A stretch of DNA of 64,000 nucleotides from Gammaproteobacteria bacterium LSUCC0112 (GTDB taxonomy: Bacteria; Pseudomonadota; Gammaproteobacteria; Pseudomonadales; Pseudohongiellaceae), in NCBI GenBank assembly GCA_004535785.1, contig SPIB01000001.1, positions 1,535,883 to 1,599,882 of the forward strand, written 5' to 3'. Under the pieces are notes generated by a model, which did not search any database, was not told the origin of the DNA, and was given only the letters and a program-made list of their open reading frames with translations. Of the stretch, positions 1-10,031 are shown in pieces. Each line of letters begins with the position of its first letter. The first letter of the stretch is position 1. The translations under genes were made by a program, and so were the position numbers.

Positions 1-23
1 AATGCACCGCCGATGCGACAAGC

Positions 24-53
24 TGGCCGATAAGTGGTTTGCAGGCGTATAAT
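24..53 (+). promoter_or_regulatory. Possible sigma-70 promoter before hisB
   Basis: A perfect TATAAT hexamer lies at 48-53, 46 nt before the hisB ATG, and is followed by a GC-rich stretch that would be the discriminator. The -35 hexamer at a proper distance (around 24-29) is poor, so this rests mainly on the -10 box. It could drive the hisBHAF operon. The upstream gene is outside the window, so read-through transcription is equally possible. Confidence 0.3.
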
Positions 54-99
54 GCCGCCGCGCTGCCGTCTTCCAGTAACATCTTTCAGGAAACTATCA

Positions 100-702
100 A
101 TGACTGATCAGCCATTAAATCGTCAGGCTACCGTAGAGCGTAATACCAAAGAAACGCAGATTCGTGTCAGCGTTAACCTTGATGGCTCCGGCATGTTCAA
201 CTGTCAGACGGGTGTGCCGTTTCTGGATCATATGCTGGATCAGGTTGCCCGTCATGGCCTGATTGATATGGAAATTCATGCAGTTGGTGATCTTGAAATC
301 GATGCGCATCATACGGTTGAGGATCTGGGTATTACCCTGGGGCAGGCGTTTAATAAAGCGCTTGATCGCAAGGGGATCCGCCGCTACGGTCATGCCTATG
401 TTCCGCTGGATGAGGCCTTGTCACGGGTGGTCATCGATTTTTCCGGCCGGCCTGGATTGGAATACCACGTCCCTTATACACGCGGTTCTGTCGGCGGTTT
501 CGATGTGGATTTGTTTTACGAATTCTTTCAGGGGTTTGTAAACCACGCGCTGATTACCCTGCACATCGACAATCTGCGTGGGCACAATACCCACCACCAG
601 GCCGAAACAGTGTTTAAAGCGTTTGGTCGCGCTTTGCGTATGGCGATGGAAATCGACCCGCGCAGTGCCAACGTTATCCCGTCCACCAAGGGCAGCCTTT
701 GA
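100..702 (+). CDS. hisB: Imidazoleglycerol-phosphate dehydratase HisB
   Basis: Monofunctional HisB of 200 residues. It dehydrates imidazoleglycerol phosphate to imidazoleacetol phosphate in cytosolic histidine synthesis. Two metal-binding His motifs typical of the family are visible, DAHHTVED near residue 70 and NTHHQAE near residue 170, together with FLDHM near residue 43. The frame is open from 34, but the ATG at 100 has AGGAAA upstream and gives the usual family length and N-terminus, so it is chosen. There is no N-terminal histidinol-phosphatase domain, unlike the E. coli fusion. It is the first of four his genes in the same direction; hisH follows after 60 nt. Confidence 0.96.
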   Translation: MTDQPLNRQATVERNTKETQIRVSVNLDGSGMFNCQTGVPFLDHMLDQVARHGLIDMEIHAVGDLEIDAHHTVEDLGITLGQAFNKALDRKGIRRYGHAYVPLDEALSRVVIDFSGRPGLEYHVPYTRGSVGGFDVDLFYEFFQGFVNHALITLHIDNLRGHNTHHQAETVFKAFGRALRMAMEIDPRSANVIPSTKGSL

Positions 703-762
703 CATAACGATGTGCAGCCCAGTGATATGTTAAACAACTGCGCTGCACAGGATCCAAAAAAC

Positions 763-1416
763 ATGAATAGAGTGGCAGTTATTGATTATGGAATGGGCAA
801 TTTGCATTCCGTATCAAAAGCACTTGAAAGCCTAGGCAGTGACGTACAGGTGGAGATCACCAGTGATGCCAGCCGAATTTTAAGTGCAGACCGAATTGTG
901 TTTCCTGGTGTTGGCGCGATCCGTGACTGTATGGCGGAAATTCTCCGGCTAGGTATTGATGTCATTGTGCGTGATGCTGTTGACGCCAGAAAGCCCGTGC
1001 TTGCGATCTGTGTGGGCATGCAGGCACTGATGCAATCCAGTGATGAAAATGGCTACGTGCCGTGTCTTGGATTACTGCCGGGCTCTGTTCAGCGTTTTGG
1101 TGGCTCAGGTACCTTGCTGGATGGACAGGGCAATCGTCTGAAAGTCCCGCATATGGGTTGGAATAACGTCCATCAGACGCGGACACACCCCCTGTGGCAG
1201 GGTATTGAAGACAATAGCCGTTTCTATTTTGTGCACAGTTATTTTGTCAACCCCGCTGATCAAAGCCAGTTAGCGGGTGAGACCGACTATGGTCATCGAT
1301 TTGCTGCGGCATTGAGCAGAGATTCTTTGTTTGCTGTCCAGTTTCACCCGGAAAAAAGTCAGCATTGCGGTTTGCAATTGCTGCGCAATTTTCTCGCCTG
1401 GAATGGTCAGTGTTGA
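763..1416 (+). CDS. hisH: Imidazole glycerol phosphate synthase, glutamine amidotransferase subunit HisH
   Basis: Class I glutamine amidotransferase subunit of 217 residues. It releases ammonia from glutamine and channels it to HisF. The N-terminus [10 protein letters not shown] is characteristic. The nucleophile Cys83 sits in AICVGMQ and the catalytic His-x-Glu is in FHPEKS near the C-terminus. The frame is open from 712, but the ATG at 763 places the conserved first beta strand at the start and is preferred. It lies between hisB and hisA, as in many proteobacterial his operons. Confidence 0.95.
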   Translation: MNRVAVIDYGMGNLHSVSKALESLGSDVQVEITSDASRILSADRIVFPGVGAIRDCMAEILRLGIDVIVRDAVDARKPVLAICVGMQALMQSSDENGYVPCLGLLPGSVQRFGGSGTLLDGQGNRLKVPHMGWNNVHQTRTHPLWQGIEDNSRFYFVHSYFVNPADQSQLAGETDYGHRFAAALSRDSLFAVQFHPEKSQHCGLQLLRNFLAWNGQC

Positions 1417-1474
1417 ATCTGCCTTGCCGGGCTTTGAATGTCGTTTTTTTGAAAACTGTTTTTAAGGAACAACA

Positions 1475-2227
1475 ATGCTGGTAATTCCTGCAATCGATCT
1501 GAAAGATGGCCAGTGTGTGCGCTTGCGCCAGGGCCGTATGGAAGACTCAACTGTATTCTCCGATGATCCAGTCAAAACTGCAGGGCACTGGCGAGCACAA
1601 GGTGCGCGTCGTCTGCATCTGGTGGACCTCAACGGGGCGTTTGCAGGTGAACCGGTTAATGGCGCCATTGTTGAAGCCATTGCCCGGGCTTACCCGGATC
1701 TGCCACTGCAGATTGGCGGTGGCATCCGCGATTTAAGCACCATTGAGTACTATCTGAATGTTGGTGTCAGTTACGTCATCATCGGGACACAGGCTGTCCG
1801 CCACCCACCGTTTGTCGCCGAAGCCTGTAAAGCCTTTCCTGGCAGAATTATTGTGGGACTGGATGCCAAAGATGGTTGGGTGGCGACAGATGGCTGGGCT
1901 GAGGTATCAACCGTTAATGTGGTTGATCTGGCGCGTCAATTTGCCAACGATGGTGTTGAAGCCATTATTTACACAGATATTGCCCGTGACGGCATGATGC
2001 AGGGTGTTAACGTGGAAGCAACCTTGCGATTGGCCCGCGCCTCTAGCATTCCAGTCATCGCCTCAGGTGGTGTCAGCCGAATGGCGGACATTGAAGAATT
2101 GCTTGCCGTAGCACACACCGACACCGGCGCCGGCATTATGGGTGCCATCACCGGCCGCGCCATCTACGAAGGTGCGCTCGATCTGGCCACCGCCCAACGT
2201 TATTGTGACCAACAACGCAGCGATTGA
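1475..2227 (+). CDS. hisA: ProFAR isomerase HisA
   Basis: 1-(5-phosphoribosyl)-5-[(5-phosphoribosylamino)methylideneamino]imidazole-4-carboxamide isomerase, 250 residues, a single (beta/alpha)8 barrel. The family start MLVIPAIDL is present, with catalytic Asp8 and Asp130 (in VGLDAKDG) and phosphate-binding GGGIR at 81-85. A good Shine-Dalgarno (AAGGA) precedes the ATG. It follows hisH after 58 nt and is followed by hisF after 13 nt, so the genes are very probably co-transcribed. Confidence 0.96.
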   Translation: MLVIPAIDLKDGQCVRLRQGRMEDSTVFSDDPVKTAGHWRAQGARRLHLVDLNGAFAGEPVNGAIVEAIARAYPDLPLQIGGGIRDLSTIEYYLNVGVSYVIIGTQAVRHPPFVAEACKAFPGRIIVGLDAKDGWVATDGWAEVSTVNVVDLARQFANDGVEAIIYTDIARDGMMQGVNVEATLRLARASSIPVIASGGVSRMADIEELLAVAHTDTGAGIMGAITGRAIYEGALDLATAQRYCDQQRSD

Positions 2228-2240
2228 CCGGGGGCTACTC

Positions 2241-3014
2241 ATGGCATTGGCAAAACGCATTATTCCCTGTCTGGATTGCGACAAAGGTCGTGTGGTTAAA
2301 GGCGTCAAGTTCCTTGATATTCGGGATGCCGGCGATCCGGTAGAAATTGCCCGGCGATACAGTGAGGCCGGTGCCGACGAGATCACCTTTCTGGATATCA
2401 CCGCCTCGCATGAAGGCCGCGAGACCACAGTTAAAACGGTCGAGGCTATTGCCTCGCAAGTCTTTATTCCACTGACCGTGGGTGGCGGTATTCGCACGCT
2501 GGAAGATATCCGCACCATGCTCAATGCGGGTGCCGATAAAGTGTCCATCAATACCGCTGCGGTGACCAACCCTGAGTTTGTCCGTCAGGCCGCCGAAAAA
2601 TTCGGGTCGCAGTGTATTGTTGTGGCCGTTGATGCAAAAAAAGTCAGCGCGGAGGGAGAGCCGGACCGTTGGGAGATTTTTACGCATGGTGGACGTAAAC
2701 CTACGGGTCTTGATGCCATTGAATGGGCCAGACGTATGGTGAGTTACGGCGCCGGTGAAATACTGTTGACTAGTATGGATCGTGACGGGACCAAAATTGG
2801 ATTTGACCTGGCGCTCAATCGTGCTATCAGCGATGCCGTAGACGTGCCAGTGATCGCGTCAGGCGGGGTGGGCAATCTACAACATCTGGTTGATGGTGTG
2901 GTGCAAGGTGGTGCGGATGCGGTGCTGGCTGCCAGCATTTTCCACTTTGGTGAATACAGTATTCCGGAAGCCAAGCAGTTCATGGCTGACCGCGGTATCA
3001 CCATGCGGCTGTAG
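2241..3014 (+). CDS. hisF: Imidazole glycerol phosphate synthase cyclase subunit HisF
   Basis: Cyclase subunit of 257 residues, a (beta/alpha)8 barrel that combines HisH-derived ammonia with PRFAR to give imidazole glycerol phosphate and AICAR. AICAR is a substrate of PurH, also encoded in this window. The N-terminus [12 protein letters not shown] holds the first catalytic Asp (residue 12); the second is Asp131 in VVAVDAKK. The frame is open from 2142, inside hisA, but the ATG at 2241 matches the family start. Its last 17 nt overlap the convergent yibQ gene. Confidence 0.96.
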   Translation: MALAKRIIPCLDCDKGRVVKGVKFLDIRDAGDPVEIARRYSEAGADEITFLDITASHEGRETTVKTVEAIASQVFIPLTVGGGIRTLEDIRTMLNAGADKVSINTAAVTNPEFVRQAAEKFGSQCIVVAVDAKKVSAEGEPDRWEIFTHGGRKPTGLDAIEWARRMVSYGAGEILLTSMDRDGTKIGFDLALNRAISDAVDVPVIASGGVGNLQHLVDGVVQGGADAVLAASIFHFGEYSIPEAKQFMADRGITMRL

Positions 3015-4023
3015 TTTCTACGCGGCTGGCATGGACCTGAGCCAGCATGGCAGAGACCGACACCACTTTCACATGCTGTGCTGCCAACAAGGGCAACGCT
3101 GATTCCAGATATGCAAGTGTTTCAGGATAGGGGTGGCCAATGGCAACGGCATAACCCTGCTGTTTGGCCAGCGTAATGGCGCGCTTGAACTCAAGGTCAA
3201 TTGCTTCCGGAGTCTGGATGTTGTCCAGAAACACGTGTCTGCGCAAGGCGGGTACAAAAAACTGTTCGGCTGTTGCGGCAGCCACACTCTCGCGGGTGGT
3301 CATGCTGTCTACAAAATAGAGATCACGCTCTTTGAGTTCCTGCATGACCCATTGCATGGGTTGTACGGCAGCAGTCAATTCACTGCCAGTATGATTGTTG
3401 ACACCCTTTATATAAGGGATATCTGCAAGCGCCCGGCGAAATACGTCAAGAAACTCTTCTTCACTTTGCTGCAAGGTAAGGCCTCCTTGGCCCAGATCCA
3501 TGCCTGAGACGTTGCTCATGGGGGCATGCAGCATGAGTTCGCGGCCAGCACTGTGTGCAACGTCGGCAAGCGCCTTACCATGAGGAGTGTGCGGAATCAC
3601 TGCAAACGTGATGTCTGCGGGCAGCTCGATTGCGCGTAACCCGGCGTCGGCGTTGTAGCCGATGTCATCCAAAATAATAACTAGCTTTGCTATGGGAACA
3701 TCAGGTTGCGGTGTTAAGTCTGTGACAGGTACTGGGCTTGCTAGAGGCTGCAAGACGCTGGCTGACGGAGGTGGCGTGGTCAGCACAACTGCCTGCGGCG
3801 TTGGGATTGCCGTACCCACCGACGCTACAGTGGTGTCCACTTGTGCCGAGATGGAGGTTTTTACAACAGGGGCGTTGGCTGGTACTTGATCGGCACTGTT
3901 GCCGGCATTCAGCAGAATCAGCAGCCCGGCAAGCAAGCCCAGACCGAGCGACAGTTGTATATTGCCAGGCGTACGGATAAACGTCTGCCAGAGATTCAGT
4001 GTTTTATGTCGCGCTTTTCTCAC
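2998..4023 (-). CDS. yibQ: Divergent polysaccharide deacetylase family protein (YibQ-like, DUF610)
   Basis: 341 residues. A hydrophobic segment near residues 22-40 looks like a membrane anchor or uncleaved signal. A low-complexity Pro/Val/Thr linker follows, then a catalytic-like domain from about residue 110 with the family motifs [20 protein letters not shown] and IGHPYPET. The fold is that of NodB-type carbohydrate esterases, but the family's substrate is not settled. The order gpmI-envC-ctpA-yibQ resembles gpmI-envC-yibQ of E. coli, pointing to a periplasmic cell-wall role. Its ATG overlaps the ctpA stop by 4 nt, suggesting translational coupling. Confidence 0.88.
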   Translation of the reverse strand: MRKARHKTLNLWQTFIRTPGNIQLSLGLGLLAGLLILLNAGNSADQVPANAPVVKTSISAQVDTTVASVGTAIPTPQAVVLTTPPPSASVLQPLASPVPVTDLTPQPDVPIAKLVIILDDIGYNADAGLRAIELPADITFAVIPHTPHGKALADVAHSAGRELMLHAPMSNVSGMDLGQGGLTLQQSEEEFLDVFRRALADIPYIKGVNNHTGSELTAAVQPMQWVMQELKERDLYFVDSMTTRESVAAATAEQFFVPALRRHVFLDNIQTPEAIDLEFKRAITLAKQQGYAVAIGHPYPETLAYLESALPLLAAQHVKVVSVSAMLAQVHASRVETTAAW

Positions 4024-5402
4024 GGCGTAGTCAATACCCGTTGTCGACCGCTTTCCATAATGTTCCAGCCTTTAAGCAGGTTCAGTGCTTCATTCAACTG
4101 GTAGTCACTGACAACAACCTGTTCGGCAGAAGTGATAGTGTTGACGGTAGGAGCCGTGTCGCCTTCTTCTCTGCTCACTTCGTTTACACCGGGTAAGTGA
4201 CCCTCAAGGTCGCGCTCAGAGTAGACACCCCGGCGATTAGTGACACGTGTCACCAGTGCCTCGTCAACCAGAATATCAGGCTCAATGCCAAACGCCTGTA
4301 TGGAGCGACCTTCCGGCGTGAAGTAAAGCGATGTGGTGAGCTTGATAGCACGGTCATTGTTCAGCGGCAAGACAGTTTGTACTGAGCCTTTGCCAAAGCT
4401 GCGAGTGCCCATAATGACGGCGCGGCCGTGATCCTGCAATGCGCCGGCAACGATTTCAGCTGCCGATGCGGAGCCGGTGTTTATCAGCACCACCATCGCA
4501 ACACCTTCGCTGGGATCGTCAGGAGTAGCAAAAAAGTTGCTGTCTGAGTCGGCAAAGCGACCATCGGTATAAACAATCTGTCCTTCGGTCAGAAAGGCGT
4601 CGGCAACTTCAACAGAAGCTTGCAAAACGCCGCCAGGGTTGTTGCGCAAATCCAGCACCAGACCCTTCAACGGTGTATTGGAGGCTTTAATTTCAGCGAG
4701 TGCTTTGAGCGTCTCTTCACCGGTATTTATGCGGAACTGAGCGATGCGCAGGTAGGCGTAACCCGGTTCAAGCGTGCTGTGGCGAACGCTACTGGCCGTA
4801 ATGATTTCGCGTGTTAGTGTCAGGTCAATGGGTTCCGGTTCATTTTCGCGCATCAACGTGATGCGAACGGTGCTGCCCGGTTCGCCGCGCAGTTGACCGA
4901 CGGCGTCATTGACCAGCATGTCCCGCACCGGGCGTCCATTAATTTCGACAATCAGATCCCCCGGCATAACGCCGGCACGCGCGGCAGGGGAATCGTCAAT
5001 AGGGGTAATCACTTTGATGTAGCCGTCTTCTTCGCCAACTTCAATGCCCAGTCCGCCAAACCCGCCTTCGGTATTTTCCTGCAGGACATCGTAGTCGTCG
5101 GCGCTGAGGTAGGCGGAGTGTGGATCCAGCCCTGCCAACATGCCGCGGATGGCATGATTGATCAGTGTTTTGTCGTCGATTTCCTGAACATACGCGCTGC
5201 GAATCGCTTCCAGTGCTTCTGCGAACAGCCGGACTTCTTCAATGGGCAGAGGGCGCGCGGTAGGCGCTTCCTGAGTGACAGAAATACCCGGTAGCAACAT
5301 CAAACCACTCATCAATACGCCCAGTTTCAGCGCGCGTGTGCCTGGCAATTTTTTCAAGATCATCATGCGTATCTGCTTTGACTTCAATTGAGTGGAAACC
5401 AT
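4020..5402 (-). CDS. ctpA: Carboxy-terminal processing protease, S41 family (CtpA-like)
   Basis: 460-residue periplasmic serine protease. An N-terminal hydrophobic segment (about residues 25-43) serves as signal or anchor. The S41 helical domain follows, then a PDZ domain (about 100-185, with GGFGGLGIEV and GVMPGDLI). The protease core has the nucleophile Ser in GSASAAE and the general-base Lys in SFGKGSVQT. Such proteases trim periplasmic proteins, including peptidoglycan hydrolases and their regulators, which fits its place between envC and yibQ. The tail after about residue 400 is Thr/Glu-rich and less conserved. The ORF begins in the 93 nt gap after envC, and an upstream start at 5445 in another frame is not supported. 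Confidence 0.93.
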   Translation of the reverse strand: MVSTQLKSKQIRMMILKKLPGTRALKLGVLMSGLMLLPGISVTQEAPTARPLPIEEVRLFAEALEAIRSAYVQEIDDKTLINHAIRGMLAGLDPHSAYLSADDYDVLQENTEGGFGGLGIEVGEEDGYIKVITPIDDSPAARAGVMPGDLIVEINGRPVRDMLVNDAVGQLRGEPGSTVRITLMRENEPEPIDLTLTREIITASSVRHSTLEPGYAYLRIAQFRINTGEETLKALAEIKASNTPLKGLVLDLRNNPGGVLQASVEVADAFLTEGQIVYTDGRFADSDSNFFATPDDPSEGVAMVVLINTGSASAAEIVAGALQDHGRAVIMGTRSFGKGSVQTVLPLNNDRAIKLTTSLYFTPEGRSIQAFGIEPDILVDEALVTRVTNRRGVYSERDLEGHLPGVNEVSREEGDTAPTVNTITSAEQVVVSDYQLNEALNLLKGWNIMESGRQRVLTTP

Positions 5403-5495
5403 TGTTACCTCTGCCGTTTACGGCAAACGTCTCTTGCTGTTGCATTCTAGGCGCTTAAGGAGCAAAGCGACAACAATTGCTGGTAACAAGCTGTG

Positions 5496-6680
5496 TCAGT
5501 CAGGCGTTATCAGCCAATCGACCGGATTCAGGGTGTCGCTGTTGCGTCGAATTTCGAAATAAATACCGGGCTCTCCCGTGCCACCATCTTCCCCGGACAA
5601 TGCCAGTGCTTCGCCGCGATTAACCCAGTCTCCGCTTTGCTTGAGCAGTTGCTGATTGTGTGAATAGAGGCTGATATAGGCATTGCCGTGTTCAACAATT
5701 ATGAGATTGCCGGAACCGCGCAGCCAATCGGAAAATATCACGCGACCGGGGTGTACCGCACGCACGGGTGAGCCAGTATCCGCCGCAATAACAACACCCT
5801 GCCTACGCAACTGGCCACCGCCGTATGTATCGCCATAGCGAGCCAACAAGCGACCAGTGTATGGCCAGGGCATGTTGCCACGTGAGTCCGCAAAAGGCAT
5901 CAGTTCTTCCGGGGCAGGGATATCCAGCATGATATTGCTGATTTCATCAATGAGTGCCTGTAGTTCACGTCTGTCGTCCGTGAGTTTCTCCAGTTCGGTG
6001 CCTCGCGTGGCCAATTGTGAGGTCAGTGAAGCAATCAGCGCCGTGCGCGCTTGCTGCTGCGTTTCGAGCGCCAAGTGTTGTGCCTGCAAACGGTCATCCA
6101 CGGCAGCCAGTTGTTCAGCACTGACTGTGAGGCTTGCGCGGTTTTCTGCAAGCTCTGCCAGTGTGTCGCGCCAACGTGTGATGTGGGCAAGTCGCTGTTG
6201 ATGGAATGCTTCAAAATAGACCAGCATTCGTCGTGCAATCGCCGGGTCTTGCTGATTGAGTAATAATTTGAGCTGGCTGTCCTCGCCTGCCAGGTAGCTT
6301 GCCCGCAGGGTGCTGGTGATCTGGGCGCGCTGTTCTTCACTGTCTGCCAGCAAAAGATCCTGCTCGGCAGTCAAGCGTGCCAGTTCTCTCTCAAGTTCAG
6401 CCAATCGCTGCTGATTTGCCAGTATTTCCCGTCTCAAGGTGTTGAGCTGTTGACTTGATGCCAACAAGGCCTGTTCTTCCGTCGAGCGTTGCGCGCGGGT
6501 TGACTGTAACCACTGTTCAATCTGCGTGATCGCTTGATCAAGTGCCTGCAGCTGCTGTGCCGGGTCTGCATTCTCTGGCGCTTTCGCTGCAAAAATAGCG
6601 CTTTGGTCAAAACCGGGCATCAGCAACAAACACAACAGTGCAGCCGTGAATTGCTTTGTGCCGAGCTTTTTTTTCCTCAT
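5496..6680 (-). CDS. envC: Murein hydrolase activator EnvC
   Basis: 394 residues. A signal peptide at 1-31 is followed by a long Gln/Glu/Arg/Leu-rich coiled coil (about 40-260) and a C-terminal LytM/M23-like domain (about 290-390). The LytM domain is degenerate: the first zinc-ligand region reads [12 protein letters not shown] without the usual His, and the HxH motif is replaced by IYFEIRR. This is the hallmark of EnvC/NlpD activators of AmiA/AmiB amidases at the septum rather than active endopeptidases. The frame runs upstream into gpmI, but the ATG at 6680 overlaps the gpmI stop by 4 nt and starts the signal peptide, so it is chosen. Confidence 0.92.
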   Translation of the reverse strand: MRKKKLGTKQFTAALLCLLLMPGFDQSAIFAAKAPENADPAQQLQALDQAITQIEQWLQSTRAQRSTEEQALLASSQQLNTLRREILANQQRLAELERELARLTAEQDLLLADSEEQRAQITSTLRASYLAGEDSQLKLLLNQQDPAIARRMLVYFEAFHQQRLAHITRWRDTLAELAENRASLTVSAEQLAAVDDRLQAQHLALETQQQARTALIASLTSQLATRGTELEKLTDDRRELQALIDEISNIMLDIPAPEELMPFADSRGNMPWPYTGRLLARYGDTYGGGQLRRQGVVIAADTGSPVRAVHPGRVIFSDWLRGSGNLIIVEHGNAYISLYSHNQQLLKQSGDWVNRGEALALSGEDGGTGEPGIYFEIRRNSDTLNPVDWLITPD

Positions 6681-8233
6681 GAGGATATCAAAACATGTCC
6701 GGTCATTTCGGCCGGAACATCCATGCCCATCAGCGTCAGTAGAGTGGGGGCAATGTCTGACAGGCTGCCCTCGGATGTGAAGTGCCAATCCCCGCGGCCG
6801 ACATAGACCAATGGCACCGGACCGCTGGTGTGAGAGGTCAAAGGCTGCCCCGTGCTTGAGTCCATCATTTGTTCGACGTTGCCATGGTCGGCCGTAATCA
6901 GACATTGTCCGTCTACGTCATGAATGGCGTTCACCAAGCGACTCAGGCATTGATCAAGCGCTTCAACAGCTTTCACCGCCGCATCAAAGTTGCCTGTGTG
7001 GCCAACCATGTCGCCATTGGCATAGTTGCAAATAATGGCGTCGTATTGCCCCGAGCGGATGGCCTGCTCCAGTTTATCGGTCAACTCAAAGGCGCTCATT
7101 TCGGGTTTGAGATCGTAAGTAGCGACCGAGGGCGAAGAAATCAGTATCCGGTCTTCGCCCGGGAACGCTTCTTCGCGACCACCACTGAAGAAAAATGTGA
7201 CATGGGCATACTTCTCAGTTTCTGCAATACGCAGCTGTGTGCGCTGGTGGTTGGCGAGGTACTCACCCAAACCGTTGTTCAGTGTTTGCGGGCCATAAGC
7301 CACACGAACAAAGGCATTCAGATCATTGGAATATTCTGTCAAGGTGACAAAACTCTGCAACGCTGGTGTTGATTTGCGCACAAACCCATCAAAGGCAGGG
7401 TTAACAAAGGCGTTGGTGAGCTGGCGCGCGCGATCGGCGCGGAAGTTCATAAACACCACGCAGTCCCCGTCGTTCATGGTCACGGTTTTATCGTTGGTTG
7501 CCGCAACACGGGTCGCCTGCACAAACTCATCGTCCTCTCCGCGAGCGTAGGCTGCGCTGAGGGCTTGCTCGACAGAGTCTGCGTGATAGTTGGCTTCGCC
7601 GAGCGTCATCAGGTCATATGCTGTCTGCATACGATCCCAGCGTTTGTCGCGATCCATTGCAAAATAACGCCCAATCACTGAGACAATCCGGCCCAGCCCC
7701 GCTTGTCGCAACGCCTCATCCGCCAGTTGCAGTGACGGCAGCGCGCTGCGCGGCGGCATATCCCGACCATCCAGAAAAGCGTGCAGGTAGACCTTTTTGA
7801 CACCTTGTTGCTGTGCAAGCTGAATCATTGCAAGCATGTGTTGCTCGTGGCTGTGAATGCCACCGGGAGACAGCAATCCAAACAAATGCAATGCCTTGCC
7901 CGAGGTTGCGACTTTTTGGGTAACATCGACCAGCACTGGATTCCGGAAGAAGCCGCCCTCAGCTATTTCTTTGTCTATCATGGTAAGACTCTGGTAGACC
8001 ACACGGCCTGCGCCCAGATTCATATGGCCCACTTCAGAATTGCCCATTTGTCCTTCGGGCAAGCCAACAGCCATGCCCGACGTGGTGATCAACGTGTGTG
8101 GGCAGGCTTTCCAAAGAGCGTCCCATGTCGGGGTGTGCGCTGCGGCAATTGCATTGGAGTCGGTCTCTTCACGGTAACCCCAGCCGTCCAGAATCAGTAA
8201 CAAAGAGGTGCGCTTGGTGTTGGATTTGGTCAT
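6677..8233 (-). CDS. gpmI: 2,3-bisphosphoglycerate-independent phosphoglycerate mutase
   Basis: 518-residue Mn-dependent glycolytic enzyme interconverting 3- and 2-phosphoglycerate. The alkaline-phosphatase-like core is clear: LILDGWGYR at the N-terminus, catalytic Ser66 in [27 protein letters not shown], and the metal-binding region ADHGN near the C-terminus. The length is typical. It is first in the run gpmI-envC-ctpA-yibQ and is divergent from the rhodanese gene across a 209 nt gap. Confidence 0.97.
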   Translation of the reverse strand: MTKSNTKRTSLLLILDGWGYREETDSNAIAAAHTPTWDALWKACPHTLITTSGMAVGLPEGQMGNSEVGHMNLGAGRVVYQSLTMIDKEIAEGGFFRNPVLVDVTQKVATSGKALHLFGLLSPGGIHSHEQHMLAMIQLAQQQGVKKVYLHAFLDGRDMPPRSALPSLQLADEALRQAGLGRIVSVIGRYFAMDRDKRWDRMQTAYDLMTLGEANYHADSVEQALSAAYARGEDDEFVQATRVAATNDKTVTMNDGDCVVFMNFRADRARQLTNAFVNPAFDGFVRKSTPALQSFVTLTEYSNDLNAFVRVAYGPQTLNNGLGEYLANHQRTQLRIAETEKYAHVTFFFSGGREEAFPGEDRILISSPSVATYDLKPEMSAFELTDKLEQAIRSGQYDAIICNYANGDMVGHTGNFDAAVKAVEALDQCLSRLVNAIHDVDGQCLITADHGNVEQMMDSSTGQPLTSHTSGPVPLVYVGRGDWHFTSEGSLSDIAPTLLTLMGMDVPAEMTGHVLISS

Positions 8234-8442
8234 GGTGAGAGTTTCCCTGTTACCGGCCGCAACCGCAGATTCATCAAAAACCAGTATTATCCATGTTAAA
8301 CAGGATGCTCACCAGTGCTGGCTAGCTTGTCTGTACCCAAGCCTGGTACAGGCGTGTATACTTCGCCACTTGTTTGCGGGTCGAGTATCCGGGGTCAGGT
8401 ATTTACATTTCATCAGAGGCTGGCTGGAGGCTGGATTTAAAA

Positions 8443-8859
8443 ATGGCGCAGTTTATTGAATTCATTGGCAATAACTGGATGCTGGCAACGCTCTGGCTGG
8501 TTTTGTTTACAGCGTTTATGGTGTTTCTGACCAAAACCGGCCCCAAGGCGGTCAGCACTCAGCAAGCGGTAATGCTGATAAACCGAAAAGATGGTGTGGT
8601 GTTGGATATCCGTGATAAAAAGGAGTTTGAAGCGGGCCACATTGTTGACGCGATTCATATGCCATCCAGCAAACTCAGTGGTCACTTGACGGAATTGGAA
8701 AAATACAAATCCCGGCCAGTGATTGTTGTATGCAAAATGGGACAGCAGTCTGGTGATGCCTGCAAAACACTGACAACGGCGGGCTTCACCGATGTCGTGC
8801 GACTGACCGGTGGCATGGCTGAGTGGCGTGGGCAGAATTTGCCGGTTATTCAGGGATAA
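8443..8859 (+). CDS. yibN: Membrane-anchored rhodanese-like protein (YibN-like)
   Basis: 138 residues. An N-terminal transmembrane helix (about residues 10-32, WMLATLWLVLFTAFMVFL) is followed by a single rhodanese domain with an intact active-site loop, VVCKMGQQS, the Cys being the persulfide carrier. The downstream frame signature GGMAEWRGQNLP is typical of rhodaneses. The ATG at 8443 is preferred over the in-frame start at 8374 because it begins at the membrane segment and has GGAGG 12 nt upstream. The position between divergent gpmI and downstream secB is the YibN position in E. coli; the glutaredoxin gene grxC found there is absent here. Confidence 0.9.
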   Translation: MAQFIEFIGNNWMLATLWLVLFTAFMVFLTKTGPKAVSTQQAVMLINRKDGVVLDIRDKKEFEAGHIVDAIHMPSSKLSGHLTELEKYKSRPVIVVCKMGQQSGDACKTLTTAGFTDVVRLTGGMAEWRGQNLPVIQG

Positions 8860-8923
8860 CCCTGAAGCCGGACTTAACATATTTTTATTAATCAACTCAG
8901 AAAGCAAGAGAGACGGTTAGATC

Positions 8924-9409
8924 ATGGCAGAGAACGAAAACAACCAGAATGGTGCTGCACCGGCAGCGCAACCCCAGGGCCCGATGTTTGCGCTGCAACG
9001 CATTTATCTGAAGGATTGTTCATTTGAGTCCCCCAAAAGCCCGGACGTGTTCCGTGGTCAATGGGCGCCTAAAATTTCCTTCAATCTGAATACCAGCAAC
9101 CAGAAGCTGGCTGACGGTGTTTACGAAGTCATCCTGCGCATGACCATTGAAGCGAAGCAGGAAGAAACGGTCGCGTTTCTGGTAGAAGTTCAGCAGGCCG
9201 GTATTTTCACCTGCGACGGCTTTAATGAGGCAGATCTGGAGCGAGTACTGGCGACAGTTTGCCCCAATATTCTATTCCCGTATGCGCGTGAAACCATTGA
9301 TGCGCTGGTTGTGCGTGGCAGTTTCCCAGCAGTGATGCTGGCGCCTGTCAACTTTGATGCTGTCTACGCGCAGTCAAAAGCTCAGCAAGCCAGTCAGGCA
9401 ACAGCCTGA
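8924..9409 (+). CDS. secB: Protein-export chaperone SecB
   Basis: 161 residues. SecB is a tetrameric cytosolic chaperone that holds precursors unfolded and delivers them to SecA. The N-terminus is a short flexible Ala/Gln-rich stretch. Recognisable family segments follow: FALQRIYLKDCSFESP, VYEVILRMT, QAGIF and CPNILFPYARE, then VMLAPVNFDAVYAQ near the C-terminus. It follows the rhodanese gene after 64 nt. A strong stem-loop lies just after its stop, at the convergent junction with trmL. Confidence 0.97.
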   Translation: MAENENNQNGAAPAAQPQGPMFALQRIYLKDCSFESPKSPDVFRGQWAPKISFNLNTSNQKLADGVYEVILRMTIEAKQEETVAFLVEVQQAGIFTCDGFNEADLERVLATVCPNILFPYARETIDALVVRGSFPAVMLAPVNFDAVYAQSKAQQASQATA

Positions 9410-9415
9410 TTGGAT

Positions 9416-9455
9416 GCGCTTACGTCAGGCCGTTGAAACCGGTCTGACGTAGCGC
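9416..9455. terminator. Strong stem-loop at the secB/trmL convergent junction
   Basis: The arms 9416-9432 and 9440-9455 pair over about 16 bp, with one bulged T (9421), one G-T(U) wobble and a 7 nt loop. No T-run follows on either strand, so a classic intrinsic terminator is not shown. The hairpin covers the last codons and stop of trmL. It may act as a bidirectional terminator or an mRNA 3'-end stabiliser for secB. Confidence 0.5.
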
Positions 9456-9911
9456 TTCGTACAGTGCAATCGCTACTGTGTTTGACAGGTTCAGGCTCCT
9501 GCTTGTTGCTTGCATAGGCAGTCGTAATTTTTGATCTGTTGGCAGTGAGCCTAGAATTTCCGCAGGCAATCCTCTGGTTTCCGGACCAAACACCAAGCAG
9601 TCTCCATCAGCAAAATCTGCGTCGTAGCAGGACCTTTGCGCCTTGGTCGTGAATGCAAACAAGCGCTGTACGTTGGCTTCGTTCAAAAATGTTTGCCAGT
9701 TCGGCCATCGAGAAACCTGACTCATTTCGTGGTAGTCGAGACCCGCTCGTTTTACGCGCTTTTCATCGATATCAAAACCTAGCGGCTCTATCAAATGCAG
9801 TCTGCTGCCAGTGTTGGCGGCCAGTCGAATGACGTTTCCGGTGTTCGGCGGGATTTCAGGTTGGAAAAGTACGATGTTAAACAAAGGGCTCAGTTCTTTA
9901 ATGGGCAGCAA
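9420..9911 (-). CDS. trmL: tRNA (cytidine/uridine-2'-O-)-methyltransferase TrmL
   Basis: 163-residue SPOUT-class methyltransferase expected to methylate the wobble nucleotide 34 of tRNA-Leu isoacceptors. The SPOUT knot motifs are present: LFQPEIPPNTGNVIRLAANT, FGPETRGLP and LPMQATSRSLNLSNTVA. The first ten residues (MLPIKELSPL) extend slightly beyond the usual start, so initiation could be a few codons downstream; no clear alternative codon with a ribosome-binding site was seen. It is convergent with secB and divergent from the MSHA run. Confidence 0.93.
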   Translation of the reverse strand: MLPIKELSPLFNIVLFQPEIPPNTGNVIRLAANTGSRLHLIEPLGFDIDEKRVKRAGLDYHEMSQVSRWPNWQTFLNEANVQRLFAFTTKAQRSCYDADFADGDCLVFGPETRGLPAEILGSLPTDQKLRLPMQATSRSLNLSNTVAIALYEALRQTGFNGLT

Positions 9912-10031
9912 GGATTGTAAAGCTTTGTTAATTTAGACCCCAAATATACCCCTGAAGTGGGGCTTTTACTATAGAATCTGGCCACTTAAGCTATATAATT
10001 CACTGGTTTTTAGTATCGTCAGGGGAAGCTT

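Noticed and set aside
9949-9970. Terminator-like CCCC-loop-GGGG-TTTT on the + strand before mshI
   Set aside because: The stem is only 4-5 bp and no + strand transcript is expected to end there, since secB stops about 540 nt earlier behind a stronger hairpin.
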